DNA of 64,000 nucleotides from Flavobacterium sp. SH_e (GTDB lineage Bacteria; Bacteroidota; Bacteroidia; Flavobacteriales; Flavobacteriaceae): positions 62,314 through 126,313 of the forward strand of contig NZ_JAOVZN010000012.1 of NCBI RefSeq assembly GCF_025717045.1, given 5' to 3'. Below the pieces are notes generated by a model, which was not told the origin of the DNA, did not search any database, and saw nothing but the letters and a program-made list of their open reading frames with translations. The translations under genes were made by a program, and so were the position numbers. This document shows, one piece after another, positions 7,176 through 16,250 of the stretch. Positions within the stretch are counted from its first letter, which is position 1, and every line of letters begins with the position of its first letter.

Positions 7176-7624
7176 CACTAGCTCAAAAAACGATCGCAAT
7201 CGCAACGGCACAAATTGGTGTCGAAGAAATTCCAAGAAACAGCAATTCAGGCCCTGAAGTTGAAATTTATCTACGAAGCGTCGGACTTGGCAAAGGATAC
7301 GCCTGGTGCATGGCTTTTATTTATTGGTGCACACAGAACGCCGCCGCCCAAATGAACGCTAAAAATCCTTTAAAGAAAACGGGAGGCGTTCTGGATCAAT
7401 ACAACTCAAGACCGCTTTTGGTAAAAAAGACACCTCAACCCGGAGATATTTTCATTCTAGACTTTAATAACGGCACAGGTCACGCTGGATTTGTCGAGAA
7501 AATTGCTGGAAATACAATTTATACCATTGAAGGAAACACCAATGATTCTGGCGGACGCGAAGGTTATAAAGTAGCCCGAAGAAAACGTGACATAAAAACT
7601 GTTAAAGGCTTTTTACGTCTCTAA
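7172..7624 (+). CDS. Endolysin, CHAP/NlpC-P60-type cysteine peptidase
   Basis: A 150-aa peptidoglycan hydrolase with a single catalytic domain. Cys46 in GYAWCMAFIYWC is the nucleophile, His104 in GTGHAGFVEK the base, and the IEGNTN segment (residues ~119-124) supplies the polar third residue. GDIFIL before the His and GGREGYKVARR after it complete the CHAP pattern. It should cut amide bonds in the peptide part of murein. No signal peptide is present, so release across the inner membrane would depend on the holin encoded just upstream. The spanin follows after 28 nt. The N-terminal start coupled to the holin stop is convincing. Confidence 0.88.
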   Translation: MTLAQKTIAIATAQIGVEEIPRNSNSGPEVEIYLRSVGLGKGYAWCMAFIYWCTQNAAAQMNAKNPLKKTGGVLDQYNSRPLLVKKTPQPGDIFILDFNNGTGHAGFVEKIAGNTIYTIEGNTNDSGGREGYKVARRKRDIKTVKGFLRL

Positions 7625-7652
7625 AATCAAAACTTAAAAACCAATTTTAATT

Positions 7653-8153
7653 ATGACAAAAAAACTAAAATATCTTGTTTTTTCTCTTTTCATTATCCTG
7701 ATCATGATTTCGTGCCGAAGTCCGAAACCAGTGCAAAATGAAGATAAAATTCAGACTATAACCATTACAGAAACGCTACACGATACCATCTTTAAAATTG
7801 CAAAAGACAGCAGTTCTTACAACGCATTACTAGAATGCCTCAACGGAAAAGTAATTCTTAAAAATGTTATTCAGGCCGAACCAGGGCGTACATTAAAAAG
7901 CCCAAGGGTTCGACTTGATAACAATAAACTCCAAGTAGACTGCAACCTGAAAGAACAAGAACTCTATGCGCATTGGAAATCGAAACAGGTTAAAGATGTT
8001 CAAGAGAAAACAATCACAATTACCCAATTTACCAACTATCTCACTTTTTGGCAGAAAGTCCAAATCTGGTTAGGCAGAGTACTGCTTCTTATCCTCATCT
8101 TTTTACTTGGACGATTCATCTACAAAACCGTAAAGCCTAAGTGGTTTAAATAA
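7653..8153 (+). CDS. Single-protein spanin (u-spanin) candidate
   Basis: A 166-aa lipoprotein. It has an N-terminal export signal with lipobox ending at Cys21 (ILIMISC), a periplasmic part of about 110 residues, and a C-terminal transmembrane helix (residues ~142-158, VLLLILIFLLGRFIY) ending in basic KTVKPKWFK. A lipid anchor at one end and a membrane helix at the other is the topology of unimolecular spanins such as phage T1 gp11, which bridge and fuse inner and outer membranes in the last step of lysis. It completes a holin-lysin-spanin set. Function is inferred from topology and context. Confidence 0.7.
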   Translation: MTKKLKYLVFSLFIILIMISCRSPKPVQNEDKIQTITITETLHDTIFKIAKDSSSYNALLECLNGKVILKNVIQAEPGRTLKSPRVRLDNNKLQVDCNLKEQELYAHWKSKQVKDVQEKTITITQFTNYLTFWQKVQIWLGRVLLLILIFLLGRFIYKTVKPKWFK

Positions 8154-8191
8154 AAAATTCCATTACTAATTTGGCATTAGAAATAACTTTT

Positions 8192-8335
8192 TTTAACACA
8201 TAGAAACAGCGTTTCTCTTAAATAAATTAAAGAATACTAAAGAGAAATATATTTCTTCCATACAGCTAATGATTACTTAAAAACAAGTGAAACGCCTTTT
8301 TAGATCACTCTGAATCTATGTTTCTATGTGTTAAA
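8192..8335. repeat. 144-nt inverted-repeat element before the giant genes
   Basis: Perfect 17-nt arms (8192-8208, TTTAACACATAGAAACA, and its complement at 8319-8335). Nested pairs lie inside: GCGTTTC/GAAACGC and TTTCTCTT/AAGAGAAA. The nucleic acid can fold into one long hairpin. A related word (TACACATAGAAACATAG) lies at 56671, far from this locus, so this may be a small mobile or dispersed repeat rather than a local regulator. Confidence 0.5.
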
Positions 8336-8370
8336 CATAATTATCCCAACGAACAAATAATACTTAAAAT

Positions 8371-10539
8371 ATGTCCGCAAAATCCCATTTTTTCATAGAG
8401 TCGGGAGGTTTTCCCGCGCAGTTGTCAGGTCAGGGCTTTGGACCTCAATCTGAAACTGTTTTCAACCTGACTTCTAGATTTTCTTTAGACGCGCCCAAAA
8501 AAGCCTTTTCGATCTGCAAAGGAGTTGTTTTGATTCAGCCTCAAACTGGCAATCCCGATAAAGTGAATCTAATTCTTCGTCCTTACAACCAGCCTTTTCC
8601 TGGACTGAACATTAAATATTTTGTCTACAGAGGCTTACAAAAAAGTGACTTTTTTACTGATGATGCAGAGCCTTTAATTAAAAAGAATGAAGGATCGTAT
8701 TCAGACTTTATTGACAAGATCAACATCGATTTCAACGCTTTTCATGAAGGGCGTGTAAAAAAAGAAGGCGAAACAATTACACCTATTCCTGTTCCTCCTT
8801 TCACCGCTAAATTTATTGGCTACGATGCCACTCTAACTGACACTACAATTCAGCTTTCTGACTTCTTTTTTAAAGAATCAAAATTTGTCGCAGCTGGCGA
8901 TACTTTTGATGAAAAAGACGATTTCGAATTGCCTTTAATTGGTATTGGAAAATCATTAGGAAATTTTGCTGAAGGTTTATGCGGAATTGATGTTGTTCTA
9001 AATTACGGCGATTACAAAATTGACGATGCTCATGAATTTGCTTTCAATTTAGAATATGCCCGTAAACCTTTCGCAGAAATTACAGTAGATGGTTCAACAG
9101 ATTTCATTAAAAAATTACAGCGTGAGCAAAGCACTCAATTTATTGATATTGCTGCTTTTTATGGCTCTCATGCTGAAAATGGAATTGTTACAGCAACTGC
9201 CTCTGGAGAAAAAACGGAGAAAAAAGGAGCTGCTATTTACAATGATCTGCTTAATAAGTTTTCGACGAAAAACAATTGGTACGTTTATATTCAAAGCGAT
9301 CGTACACGCAGTTACGATTTTTACAAAAACTATAAAATTGGTGAAGGCTCTGAAAACCTAAAAACAGGATTACTAAAAGATACGGCAACCAATGAAGTCC
9401 CTATGACAGCCGTAACTTATGGCACTTCTGGATGGCCAGTTTTAATTAACAATCAAGAACAGGCCAATACGGTCACGACAAATAATCTGTACTTGCAATT
9501 TCCAACCGACAACAATAACAACACTGCTTTTTACGGACAAATTGGCAAAGTTGCCAATGCACAAAAAGATAATTTCATTAATGCTGACGGACTACGATTA
9601 CCACCTGATGAAGAAGGAAATTATAGTGAGTTAACCTCTACAGTACAATTGACAACTCCTGCTATTGAAGGTAAAAACATTGCCTCATTAAGTCTTTTAA
9701 TTTATCAGGGAAAAGTGAATACTTATAAAATTCGTGAAGAAGAAGATGAAAACGGAAATCCTATAGTCATAAATGGTGTAGCAAACTTTTTTGACGATGT
9801 TTTTAACTTAATTAAAGCACAACCTTTATTAAAATTAGGCAGCGATGATGGCTATTCTAGAATGACTTCTGAAAAACTGAATCTAATTAATGAGTTTTAT
9901 GATAAAAAACAGCAGGGAATTTCTATTGTACAAACAGTAACAGTAAATGACGTTATTGAAACCGGAATTGAAGAAACACCAACCGTTGCCCGTGTTACTT
10001 ATGTAACAGAAGCTGTAGATGTCATGAATAATGCTGTTTCTGCAACTGGAAGCACAACCTCAACAACTTACACATCTTCTCCTGCAAATGGTTCTGTTGG
10101 CAAAAGTAAAACTTATCAACTACCCGATCCATACTATTACAATTTGAAAATGTTTACAGATAGTACGGAAACTATTACGGGACTAGAACTAAAAACTCTG
10201 AATGGCTCTACTCCTAACAAAATTATTCTGGGATTAACTAAAGATGAAAATGAGAATATAAAAGCTCTAATTACCGAAGGGAAAAAGAATCCTCGTTTGT
10301 TTTTAATGAATCTTTTTAAAGATGTAACTAATCTAATTTCTCCTGAAAATATCACATATCAGAAATACAAAGTGGCAATTGTAGCCGAAGATGCTGAAGG
10401 TAATAATAAGCTAGAAGAACCCAGCAATCCTGTTTTTGTTTATTCACTTGATCGCAGACATCATTTTAGCCAAGGATATAGTGAATATGTGACAACACCT
10501 GATAAACTTTTTAAACAAATTATTGACTTAACCCTTTAA
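8371..10539 (+). CDS. Large protein of unknown family (722 aa), opens the giant-gene block
   Basis: A 722-aa protein with no signal peptide and no membrane segment. The start (MSAKSHFFIESGGFPAQLSG) is followed by a run of beta-rich sequence (YFVYRGLQKSDFF near residue 87, many aromatic/glycine strands). The C-terminal end is compact (DAEGN... SNPVFVYSLDRRHHFSQGYS). I do not recognise the family. It ends 5 nt before the deaminase-type toxin gene and lies after the lysis cassette, so joint expression is very likely. A structural or carrier component that loads, chaperones or presents the large proteins downstream is possible but unproven. Confidence 0.8.
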   Translation: MSAKSHFFIESGGFPAQLSGQGFGPQSETVFNLTSRFSLDAPKKAFSICKGVVLIQPQTGNPDKVNLILRPYNQPFPGLNIKYFVYRGLQKSDFFTDDAEPLIKKNEGSYSDFIDKINIDFNAFHEGRVKKEGETITPIPVPPFTAKFIGYDATLTDTTIQLSDFFFKESKFVAAGDTFDEKDDFELPLIGIGKSLGNFAEGLCGIDVVLNYGDYKIDDAHEFAFNLEYARKPFAEITVDGSTDFIKKLQREQSTQFIDIAAFYGSHAENGIVTATASGEKTEKKGAAIYNDLLNKFSTKNNWYVYIQSDRTRSYDFYKNYKIGEGSENLKTGLLKDTATNEVPMTAVTYGTSGWPVLINNQEQANTVTTNNLYLQFPTDNNNNTAFYGQIGKVANAQKDNFINADGLRLPPDEEGNYSELTSTVQLTTPAIEGKNIASLSLLIYQGKVNTYKIREEEDENGNPIVINGVANFFDDVFNLIKAQPLLKLGSDDGYSRMTSEKLNLINEFYDKKQQGISIVQTVTVNDVIETGIEETPTVARVTYVTEAVDVMNNAVSATGSTTSTTYTSSPANGSVGKSKTYQLPDPYYYNLKMFTDSTETITGLELKTLNGSTPNKIILGLTKDENENIKALITEGKKNPRLFLMNLFKDVTNLISPENITYQKYKVAIVAEDAEGNNKLEEPSNPVFVYSLDRRHHFSQGYSEYVTTPDKLFKQIIDLTL

Positions 10540-10544
10540 AATAC

Positions 10545-13500
10545 ATGAAAGATTTAGTAGTGCTAGCCTCTGGAGATATAGTTTACTTATCAAGTATCAG
10601 TGATGATGAAACTTTTGATCCATTAAATAATGATCTGTTGTTTTTTAGCAATGGTTGGGTACGAAGATTTAAAAAAAATGGCATTTTTTATATGGCTATT
10701 TTTGACGAATCAAATGACCAATTTGACAGTTATAGGTCTGAAATAAATTTCTGGAATAATAATAAAATTAATGAAAGTAAAACTTATACTGTTGCTTCTT
10801 TTGAAGCGCTTGGAGGTATCTTTAGCATTCTCGATGTCCTTCCTCCAAAAATTAATGGAAATGATAATGTCATTTTTGCACATGAAATGTTATACCCTGA
10901 AAGTTTAGAAACATCAGAAATAGAAACAGAAACAATTTACAGATCTATTCCTTATCATTTATATAATTCAATAGACCCAAAACGACAAATAAATATCTTA
11001 CAAAGTACATCACCTATACTTTCGGATTATAAAATTATTCATGCAGGATCAAAAAAGATAATACCTCTTTTAACTCCATATTATAATTTCATAATAGATA
11101 AAAAGTACCTTGAAGTTAATAATCAATTAAGAGATTTACATGATTACGAATTAGATATTTTAACTGATGTAATTCAAGTCTTTGATTGGATTTTTAGTCA
11201 AACTGAATTTTTGAATCTTCTAATTGCGTTGAAACTAGTCGAACCATTTAACCAAGTAATTAACTTACCCAATAGATATAATCACGATTATGGAATTATT
11301 GATTCAAAATATCATGCATTGTATAATGATGAATATTTTGCAAGATTAAGATTAGGTCTAATACAATTCAAATATTGGTTAATTCAATATAATGATGATT
11401 ATTCAAAAATTAATGTAAATGATTTAATTGTCTATATCGTTAACTTATTTAATCCAATCGAACTAAGCTACTTGCCTTATAAAACAAAAATTAATCTATT
11501 AGATAAAATCCTAAGAGATAATTTCTGGATAATTGGAAATTGGGGGGTTAATAAATTAAATGATGAAGAAGCAATATTAAAAATAATTCGTGCTATTGCT
11601 AGAGAGGAATCAAACGGAACGTTAAATTATTCAGAGATTGATGATTTCATGGATCTTCTTAATACCATTTTTGATTACAATAAAAAACTGACATTGTATG
11701 AAGTATTATATAGCAGAATAGATGATTCAACCCTATTAAGTGATGATGGAAAAGGAAATAAAGGCCAATTAGTAAAAGTAGTATATAATCTTTGGAGTGA
11801 AAGTAAATTCAATCCTCAGCACCTTGTCCCATCAATTGCCCAGAATGCCTTAAGTCATTTCGAATACACTCCATACAATTGTCGTTGGCAATTTGATTTA
11901 AATGATCCTGAAATACTTTTTCCTCTTTTAGATGAAAATGCAGCTCCAATGATTATTAACTATGAGTCCGAAAAAATATTATTATGGTATATTGATAATT
12001 TTAGCTTCACATTTTATGAGAATAAAATACTTGCTAAAGAAAAAGTCAGAGATTATGGAGATCAACCTTATGGTGTTTATAAAATCTTTCAACCTATTGC
12101 ATTAAAAGCAACTAATGCAACTGACACTATTATCAAAATGCCAGTGAAGGGAATAAGTGACGACGGAAATATTCTTAATTTTATCAATAATTGTTTTCCT
12201 GTATTTTATTTACAATATGTTGACGATCTTGGTGATTATAGCGATACAAAAGAGACAATAGGAACTGCTGCAGATGTAATGTTGACATTCTCTGGACTAA
12301 CAGGTCTAGGGAAGCTAAGCCATCTGAAAGATTTATCTTTGATAAGAAAGTATTTTGTTGCCGGAGAATTATCGCTTGCCGAAATAGCCAGCTTTAGCAG
12401 AGCATTAGGAGTTTTAGCAAATAATGCGCAAATAATATTAGGCATCGCAGGACTAATTCAGCGCTTTGCAACTGCTGGGTGTACCATATACTACAATAGT
12501 CAGGGAAATCCACCCGACGAAAATGATCCTGAATATAAAAAATTCGAATTCTGCAAAAATATTGACATTTGGTTATTTGCTTTAGAAATGTTATCACTTT
12601 CAGGTGATCTTTTATCTCGAAGAGCATTTAAAAGAGCCACCAAAAAATTACAACAATCAATACCAAATGGAACAGAATATAATGAATTAAGAACTGCTAT
12701 AAATTCTTTGGATAAGATTGATAATGCTCTTACTGAATGGTTAAGCTCTATTCAATTTTCACATCCTAATCTATATACTAAAATCATTTCTTTTGCAGAT
12801 GACGAAAAAAAAATTGCTCTCATGCTCGATTTTCAATCAGCCAAAGCTGATGTTTTAAACGCGCTAAATTCTGCTGACGGCATACTTTTGGAACGATGGA
12901 GTGAGTTGTTTTCTGAAGGAATAGTTTTTGAGAGAAAAAGTATAGATTTTTTAGAAGATACATATTCCGTTAATACCATTATTAATTATTATAAACGCAC
13001 TGAACTCAAAAGTATTTTAGAAGGATTAGATGTCGCTACGAGGCAAAAATTATTTAATGAATTTAGACTTACTCAAAATGAATTCAATAAACTTATTGAA
13101 AACCCAAATAAACTGGAATTAATTTTAGATTATCAAAAAAAACTAAAACTAAACCAGTTTGATGAATTTACAAGATTAGAGATACTAAAAATTGTCAATT
13201 CAGACTTAAAAAGTGTACATATTGATTTATTGAGAATAAAAAATGTGAGCACTATATCTTCATTACTTCCAAAATTCATAAAAGAAATAAAAAATGAGTT
13301 AATATCAATCAGTAGATTAAGAGATTTACATACTGGTTCGATTTTCCCATTTTTCCAAGATTTTAATAGCGATTTGAGAAGCAAATTTAAAGGACATAAT
13401 AAACTACTAATTGAAATCCAAACTTATAACAACAATACTCCTGTTGGACAAGTAATAAAAGAACAATATTTGTCTGGAACAATAAAAGATATAAAAAGGA

Positions 13501-13838
13501 AATTTGGTAATACTGTTTCACAATATTTTAAAGAACCACTTAATCAAAATAGCTTTAATGTTTTTAAAACGAAAGCTATTGATATAATTGGCGATCCACG
13601 ATTTGATGATACAGAACTAAAATTTATATTTAATTTTTTAGATGAACATTGGACTAAAGGCAATAGATTTGCAATAAATATAGAATCGCCGAGATATGCT
13701 TGCACAAGCTGTCAAAGTTATTTGGTATATTTAAAAGAATTAGCCAAACAAGAAGGCAAAATTTTAGAAATTAGAATGATTTCACATCCAAGTGCCAAAT
13801 CATATAGTGATATTCAAACAATACTTAAAAAGCCATGA
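10545..13838 (+). CDS. Large polymorphic toxin with C-terminal deaminase-like domain
   Basis: A 1097-aa protein without signal peptide. Residues 1-600 are of unknown family. Residues ~590-670 contain hydrophobic and small-residue helices (GTAADVMLTFSGLTG, LGVLANNAQIILGIAGL), the type of segment that precedes toxin domains in polymorphic toxins. The last ~80 residues match a deaminase-like zinc site: DTELKF (Asp1022-x-Glu1024) and YACTSCQSYL (Cys1053-x2-Cys1056). A SUKH-like immunity gene overlaps the end by 4 nt. I infer that it deaminates a nucleic acid base in target cells. The gene looks more AT-rich than its neighbours, in line with separate transfer. Confidence 0.72.
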   Translation: MKDLVVLASGDIVYLSSISDDETFDPLNNDLLFFSNGWVRRFKKNGIFYMAIFDESNDQFDSYRSEINFWNNNKINESKTYTVASFEALGGIFSILDVLPPKINGNDNVIFAHEMLYPESLETSEIETETIYRSIPYHLYNSIDPKRQINILQSTSPILSDYKIIHAGSKKIIPLLTPYYNFIIDKKYLEVNNQLRDLHDYELDILTDVIQVFDWIFSQTEFLNLLIALKLVEPFNQVINLPNRYNHDYGIIDSKYHALYNDEYFARLRLGLIQFKYWLIQYNDDYSKINVNDLIVYIVNLFNPIELSYLPYKTKINLLDKILRDNFWIIGNWGVNKLNDEEAILKIIRAIAREESNGTLNYSEIDDFMDLLNTIFDYNKKLTLYEVLYSRIDDSTLLSDDGKGNKGQLVKVVYNLWSESKFNPQHLVPSIAQNALSHFEYTPYNCRWQFDLNDPEILFPLLDENAAPMIINYESEKILLWYIDNFSFTFYENKILAKEKVRDYGDQPYGVYKIFQPIALKATNATDTIIKMPVKGISDDGNILNFINNCFPVFYLQYVDDLGDYSDTKETIGTAADVMLTFSGLTGLGKLSHLKDLSLIRKYFVAGELSLAEIASFSRALGVLANNAQIILGIAGLIQRFATAGCTIYYNSQGNPPDENDPEYKKFEFCKNIDIWLFALEMLSLSGDLLSRRAFKRATKKLQQSIPNGTEYNELRTAINSLDKIDNALTEWLSSIQFSHPNLYTKIISFADDEKKIALMLDFQSAKADVLNALNSADGILLERWSELFSEGIVFERKSIDFLEDTYSVNTIINYYKRTELKSILEGLDVATRQKLFNEFRLTQNEFNKLIENPNKLELILDYQKKLKLNQFDEFTRLEILKIVNSDLKSVHIDLLRIKNVSTISSLLPKFIKEIKNELISISRLRDLHTGSIFPFFQDFNSDLRSKFKGHNKLLIEIQTYNNNTPVGQVIKEQYLSGTIKDIKRKFGNTVSQYFKEPLNQNSFNVFKTKAIDIIGDPRFDDTELKFIFNFLDEHWTKGNRFAINIESPRYACTSCQSYLVYLKELAKQEGKILEIRMISHPSAKSYSDIQTILKKP

Positions 13839-14305
13839 AAATAGAATATTTAAAAAAATTAAAAGAAAATCCAATAAATTTTGGAGAATTACTCAATTTG
13901 GAAATTGAAGGAATTACTTTAAACGAAATTGCAAATTTAGAACAACTCTATAACACAGGAAAATCATTCCCAAAAGTTCTTAAAGAATTACTTTTTTTGG
14001 CTGGCCAGTATTGTTATGTATGTGATTATGGTGTAAATGAAGACCAAAAAGAATTACAAGAATCTACAAGACAAGATTTACTAGATAATGAAAGAATAAT
14101 TTCACGACCATTTTATGTTATTGATGTATATTCGACAGAACGTTTTTTGTTTATTTACCTGGATGAAGGTGAAAATCCAAAAATTTATACAGCACATCCA
14201 TCCGGCGAAACACAAGATTGGATTACACCTCTAAGCAATTTAACTATAAAAAGCCTAGTTGACAGTAGAATAGAAAGAGCTAAAAGAGGAGAAAACCCGT
14301 TTTAA
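13835..14305 (+). CDS. SUKH (SMI1/KNR4)-like immunity protein
   Basis: A 156-aa cytoplasmic, acidic protein. Residues ~25-60 (ITLNEIANLEQLYNTGKSFP, then KVLKELLFLAGQYCYV) follow the SUKH pattern: helix, Phe-Pro, helix, small residues, strand. It starts within the toxin stop (ATGA, 13835-13838), the usual arrangement of toxin and immunity genes. SUKH proteins are known immunity partners of many nuclease and deaminase toxins. Its presence shows that the producing cell needs protection, so the toxin domain is probably active. Family assignment is by pattern and position. Confidence 0.65.
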   Translation: MKIEYLKKLKENPINFGELLNLEIEGITLNEIANLEQLYNTGKSFPKVLKELLFLAGQYCYVCDYGVNEDQKELQESTRQDLLDNERIISRPFYVIDVYSTERFLFIYLDEGENPKIYTAHPSGETQDWITPLSNLTIKSLVDSRIERAKRGENPF

Positions 14306-14320
14306 AATATTTATATCTGA

Positions 14321-14383
14321 AGCGAGCATCTCGCTCGTGAGCGTAAAGTATTCCCCCGCGCTAGCGTGAGCGTAAAGTACTTC
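14321..14383. repeat. REP-like palindromes and 15-bp direct repeat
   Basis: AGCGAG-cat-CTCGCT (14321-14335), CGCTC-GT-GAGCG (14332-14343), and a 15-bp direct repeat CGTGAGCGTAAAGTA at 14336-14350 and 14365-14379. The block is clearly richer in G+C than its surroundings. It sits just upstream of the RayT-type remnant, as REP sequences often do. Confidence 0.5.
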
Positions 14384-14402
14384 TTATATTACCTCAAAAA
14401 AA

Positions 14403-14462
14403 ATGAGCAGAAAATACAAGTTTGGAGATAAAACTGGAGCTTATATTATAATTTTTTGCTAG
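14403..14462 (+). pseudogene. Remnant of TnpA-REP (RayT-like) transposase N-terminus
   Basis: A 19-codon ORF, MSRKYKFGDKTGAYIIIFC, followed by a stop. The first ~14 residues look like the start of Bacteroidota REP-associated tyrosine transposases (usually MSRKYKF...YFISFA), with the reading frame lost after that. No further transposase sequence follows. The remnant indicates past mobile-element activity next to the toxin-immunity pair. Confidence 0.5.
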
Positions 14463-14477
14463 TGTCTACTAAATAGA

Positions 14478-14514
14478 AAAACAACTCAAAGACAAGAATC
14501 TTTGAGTTGTTTTT
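14478..14514 (+). terminator. Strong intrinsic terminator after the toxin-immunity genes
   Basis: Perfect 15-bp stem (AAAACAACTCAAAGA at 14478-14492 with 14499-14513), 6-nt loop, T run. It ends the transcript with the 722-aa, toxin and immunity genes and separates it from the fibre gene at 14837. Confidence 0.88.
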
Positions 14515-14644
14515 AAAACTAAAAATCTTCTCCAAGCAAAATCAAAATCACATTTTAAAATACAATCTGGAAACTTAGAACCATAAGTTTCCCGACTCTA
14601 CTATTGGCTTTGTTTTAAGCCAACACAAAAACCTTATTTCTTTG

Positions 14645-14662
14645 TTTTACAGCTCTGTAAAA
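14645..14662. repeat. Recurrent palindromic element, copy B
   Basis: TTTTACAG-CT-CTGTAAAA, a perfect 8-bp inverted repeat, about 175 nt before the fibre gene at 14837. It shares TTACA...CTGTAAA with copies A (6674) and C (16251) but lacks the downstream similarity. Confidence 0.5.
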
Positions 14663-14836
14663 TAAAACCCTATTGTGATGCCACTAACACAATTTTTAAG
14701 CATTCAGATTACTTCCAATCATCCAAAATCAATAACTGTTTGTAAGTATCTTATATATCTGAATGAATTACGGTAATCCCCTATAAGCCCGATTAAAAGC
14801 CTATAAATTATTTAAACCCGTAAAAATTAATTAAAA

Positions 14837-16135
14837 ATGAGTACAAATCACAACAGAATCAGAGTCGCAGACTTAGAAAAAAATCAGCCAAACAAAATTT
14901 TAAAAACAAATCAAAATGGTGAATTAGAGTTTACCGATGCAAACAATCTTCAAGCCGAAAGTTACAATGCCCTTGACTGCATCACCGAAGGTAAAACCTT
15001 AGATGCCAGACAAGGGAAAGTATTGAAAGACATGATTGATCTTAAACCCGTAGACCTAGCTTCTGATACGGAAACTCAAATTAGTGCAGCAGTTCCTGAA
15101 GATAAAAAAGTAGTTAGTCGCTTGAAATTGTTTAATTGGTGGGAATGGATGAAGAGAAAAAGTGAAATCATTGTCGGCAATTGGACTTTTAATAATATTT
15201 TGAAAATAGGAAACTCAGGCTATCTTATGACGGATACATACAAATTTTGTATAAGAGGAAATCAAGGAAAAACGCTTCAAATAGGTGTTGAAGGAGTAGC
15301 CGATGATTCTATTTCAATCGATGTTACTGGAATTTCCTTAAAAAATCGTCTTACATTACCTATTGGGACTTCCACAATTCCTGCTCTTGTTATTCCTAAC
15401 GGTGTGCTAACTTCATCTCCTCAAAAGGGTGCAATAGAACGAGATCTTACAGGAGAACTTTATCATGTTATAAACAATGCCCGATATAGAATATTTGACA
15501 GTCGTGATTCTGGAAATTTTTTAACAACGACTTGGAGATCAACATACACAAGTTCTGCATCTGTATCAGGAACTTATGTAAATACATCAGCATCATCGAT
15601 ATCATCTATTGCTTCGGGTGCTTTAGGCTCTTCTAATCAAGGAAATTATTTATTTAAAACATTTGATAACTATTTGATTAAAAATGGAAATTATTCACCC
15701 TCATTAATTGCTCCTAAATCTGTTTTATTTGAAGTTTATTTAAAAGGTAATAATTGCAAGTTTTCAGGAAGTCAATACATTAAATTATATTCTGTTGAAA
15801 GAACGGACGTAACGACAGAAAATAGTATTAGAAATTATGAAATCCCAATACAAACAAATTTAAGCCAAAGCGGAGATCTTCTTGGCTCTGTCTTAATGTT
15901 TTCAGAAACAACTTACGATACTTATGGTAATAAAATCTTAGAGAATTACAAGAAATATTTTTTACAAACAATTGATTATGTTGGAAATTATACAGATTTG
16001 AAATTTTCAGATGCCTCAATTTCATTAGAATACAGAGTAAGTGTTTTATTCGATGACTCTACAAATCAGAACTCTAAAAATGTTTATGCAAGACCAATTT
16101 TCACAAACTATTCTTCACTTTTTTTAAAAATATAA
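14837..16135 (+). CDS. Tail-fibre-like protein with shared N-terminal adapter
   Basis: A 432-aa protein. Residues 1-35 (MSTNHNRIRVADLEKNQPNK...) are a module found again at the start of the genes at 33097, 35128 and 38109. A second module (EGKTLDARQGKVLKDMID, residues ~52-69) is shared with the gene at 33097. The rest is beta-rich and Ser/Thr/Asn-rich, ending in a compact domain (YARPIFTNYSSLFLKI), as in phage tail fibres whose C-terminus recognises the cell surface. No signal peptide. It follows a terminator and palindromic element copy B, so it forms its own unit. Receptor specificity cannot be read. Confidence 0.7.
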   Translation: MSTNHNRIRVADLEKNQPNKILKTNQNGELEFTDANNLQAESYNALDCITEGKTLDARQGKVLKDMIDLKPVDLASDTETQISAAVPEDKKVVSRLKLFNWWEWMKRKSEIIVGNWTFNNILKIGNSGYLMTDTYKFCIRGNQGKTLQIGVEGVADDSISIDVTGISLKNRLTLPIGTSTIPALVIPNGVLTSSPQKGAIERDLTGELYHVINNARYRIFDSRDSGNFLTTTWRSTYTSSASVSGTYVNTSASSISSIASGALGSSNQGNYLFKTFDNYLIKNGNYSPSLIAPKSVLFEVYLKGNNCKFSGSQYIKLYSVERTDVTTENSIRNYEIPIQTNLSQSGDLLGSVLMFSETTYDTYGNKILENYKKYFLQTIDYVGNYTDLKFSDASISLEYRVSVLFDDSTNQNSKNVYARPIFTNYSSLFLKI

Positions 16136-16155
16136 TTAAATAGTTAACTATAAAT

Positions 16156-16204
16156 GATGTGGCTGTCTCATTCAAAAATAGAAATGAGACACCACCATCT
16201 TTTT
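16156..16204 (+). terminator. Intrinsic terminator after the fibre gene
   Basis: Imperfect long stem built on TGTCTCATT (16164-16172) and AATGAGACA, extended by GATG/CATC at the base, followed by TTTTT. Ends the fibre transcript. Confidence 0.75.
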
Positions 16205-16250
16205 ACAGAACTCTAAATTTATTACTTTTTACCCTAATCTTATCCACTCT

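Larger units (their letters stand above)
14306..14836. other. 531-nt spacer with REP-like DNA, transposase remnant and terminator
   Basis: Between immunity gene and first fibre gene. In order: REP-like GC-richer repeats (14321-14383), a 19-codon remnant of a TnpA-REP (RayT) transposase (14403-14462), a strong terminator (14478-14514), then the palindromic element copy B (14645-14662). No intact gene found. It looks like an old insertion or toxin-cassette exchange point. Confidence 0.6.
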
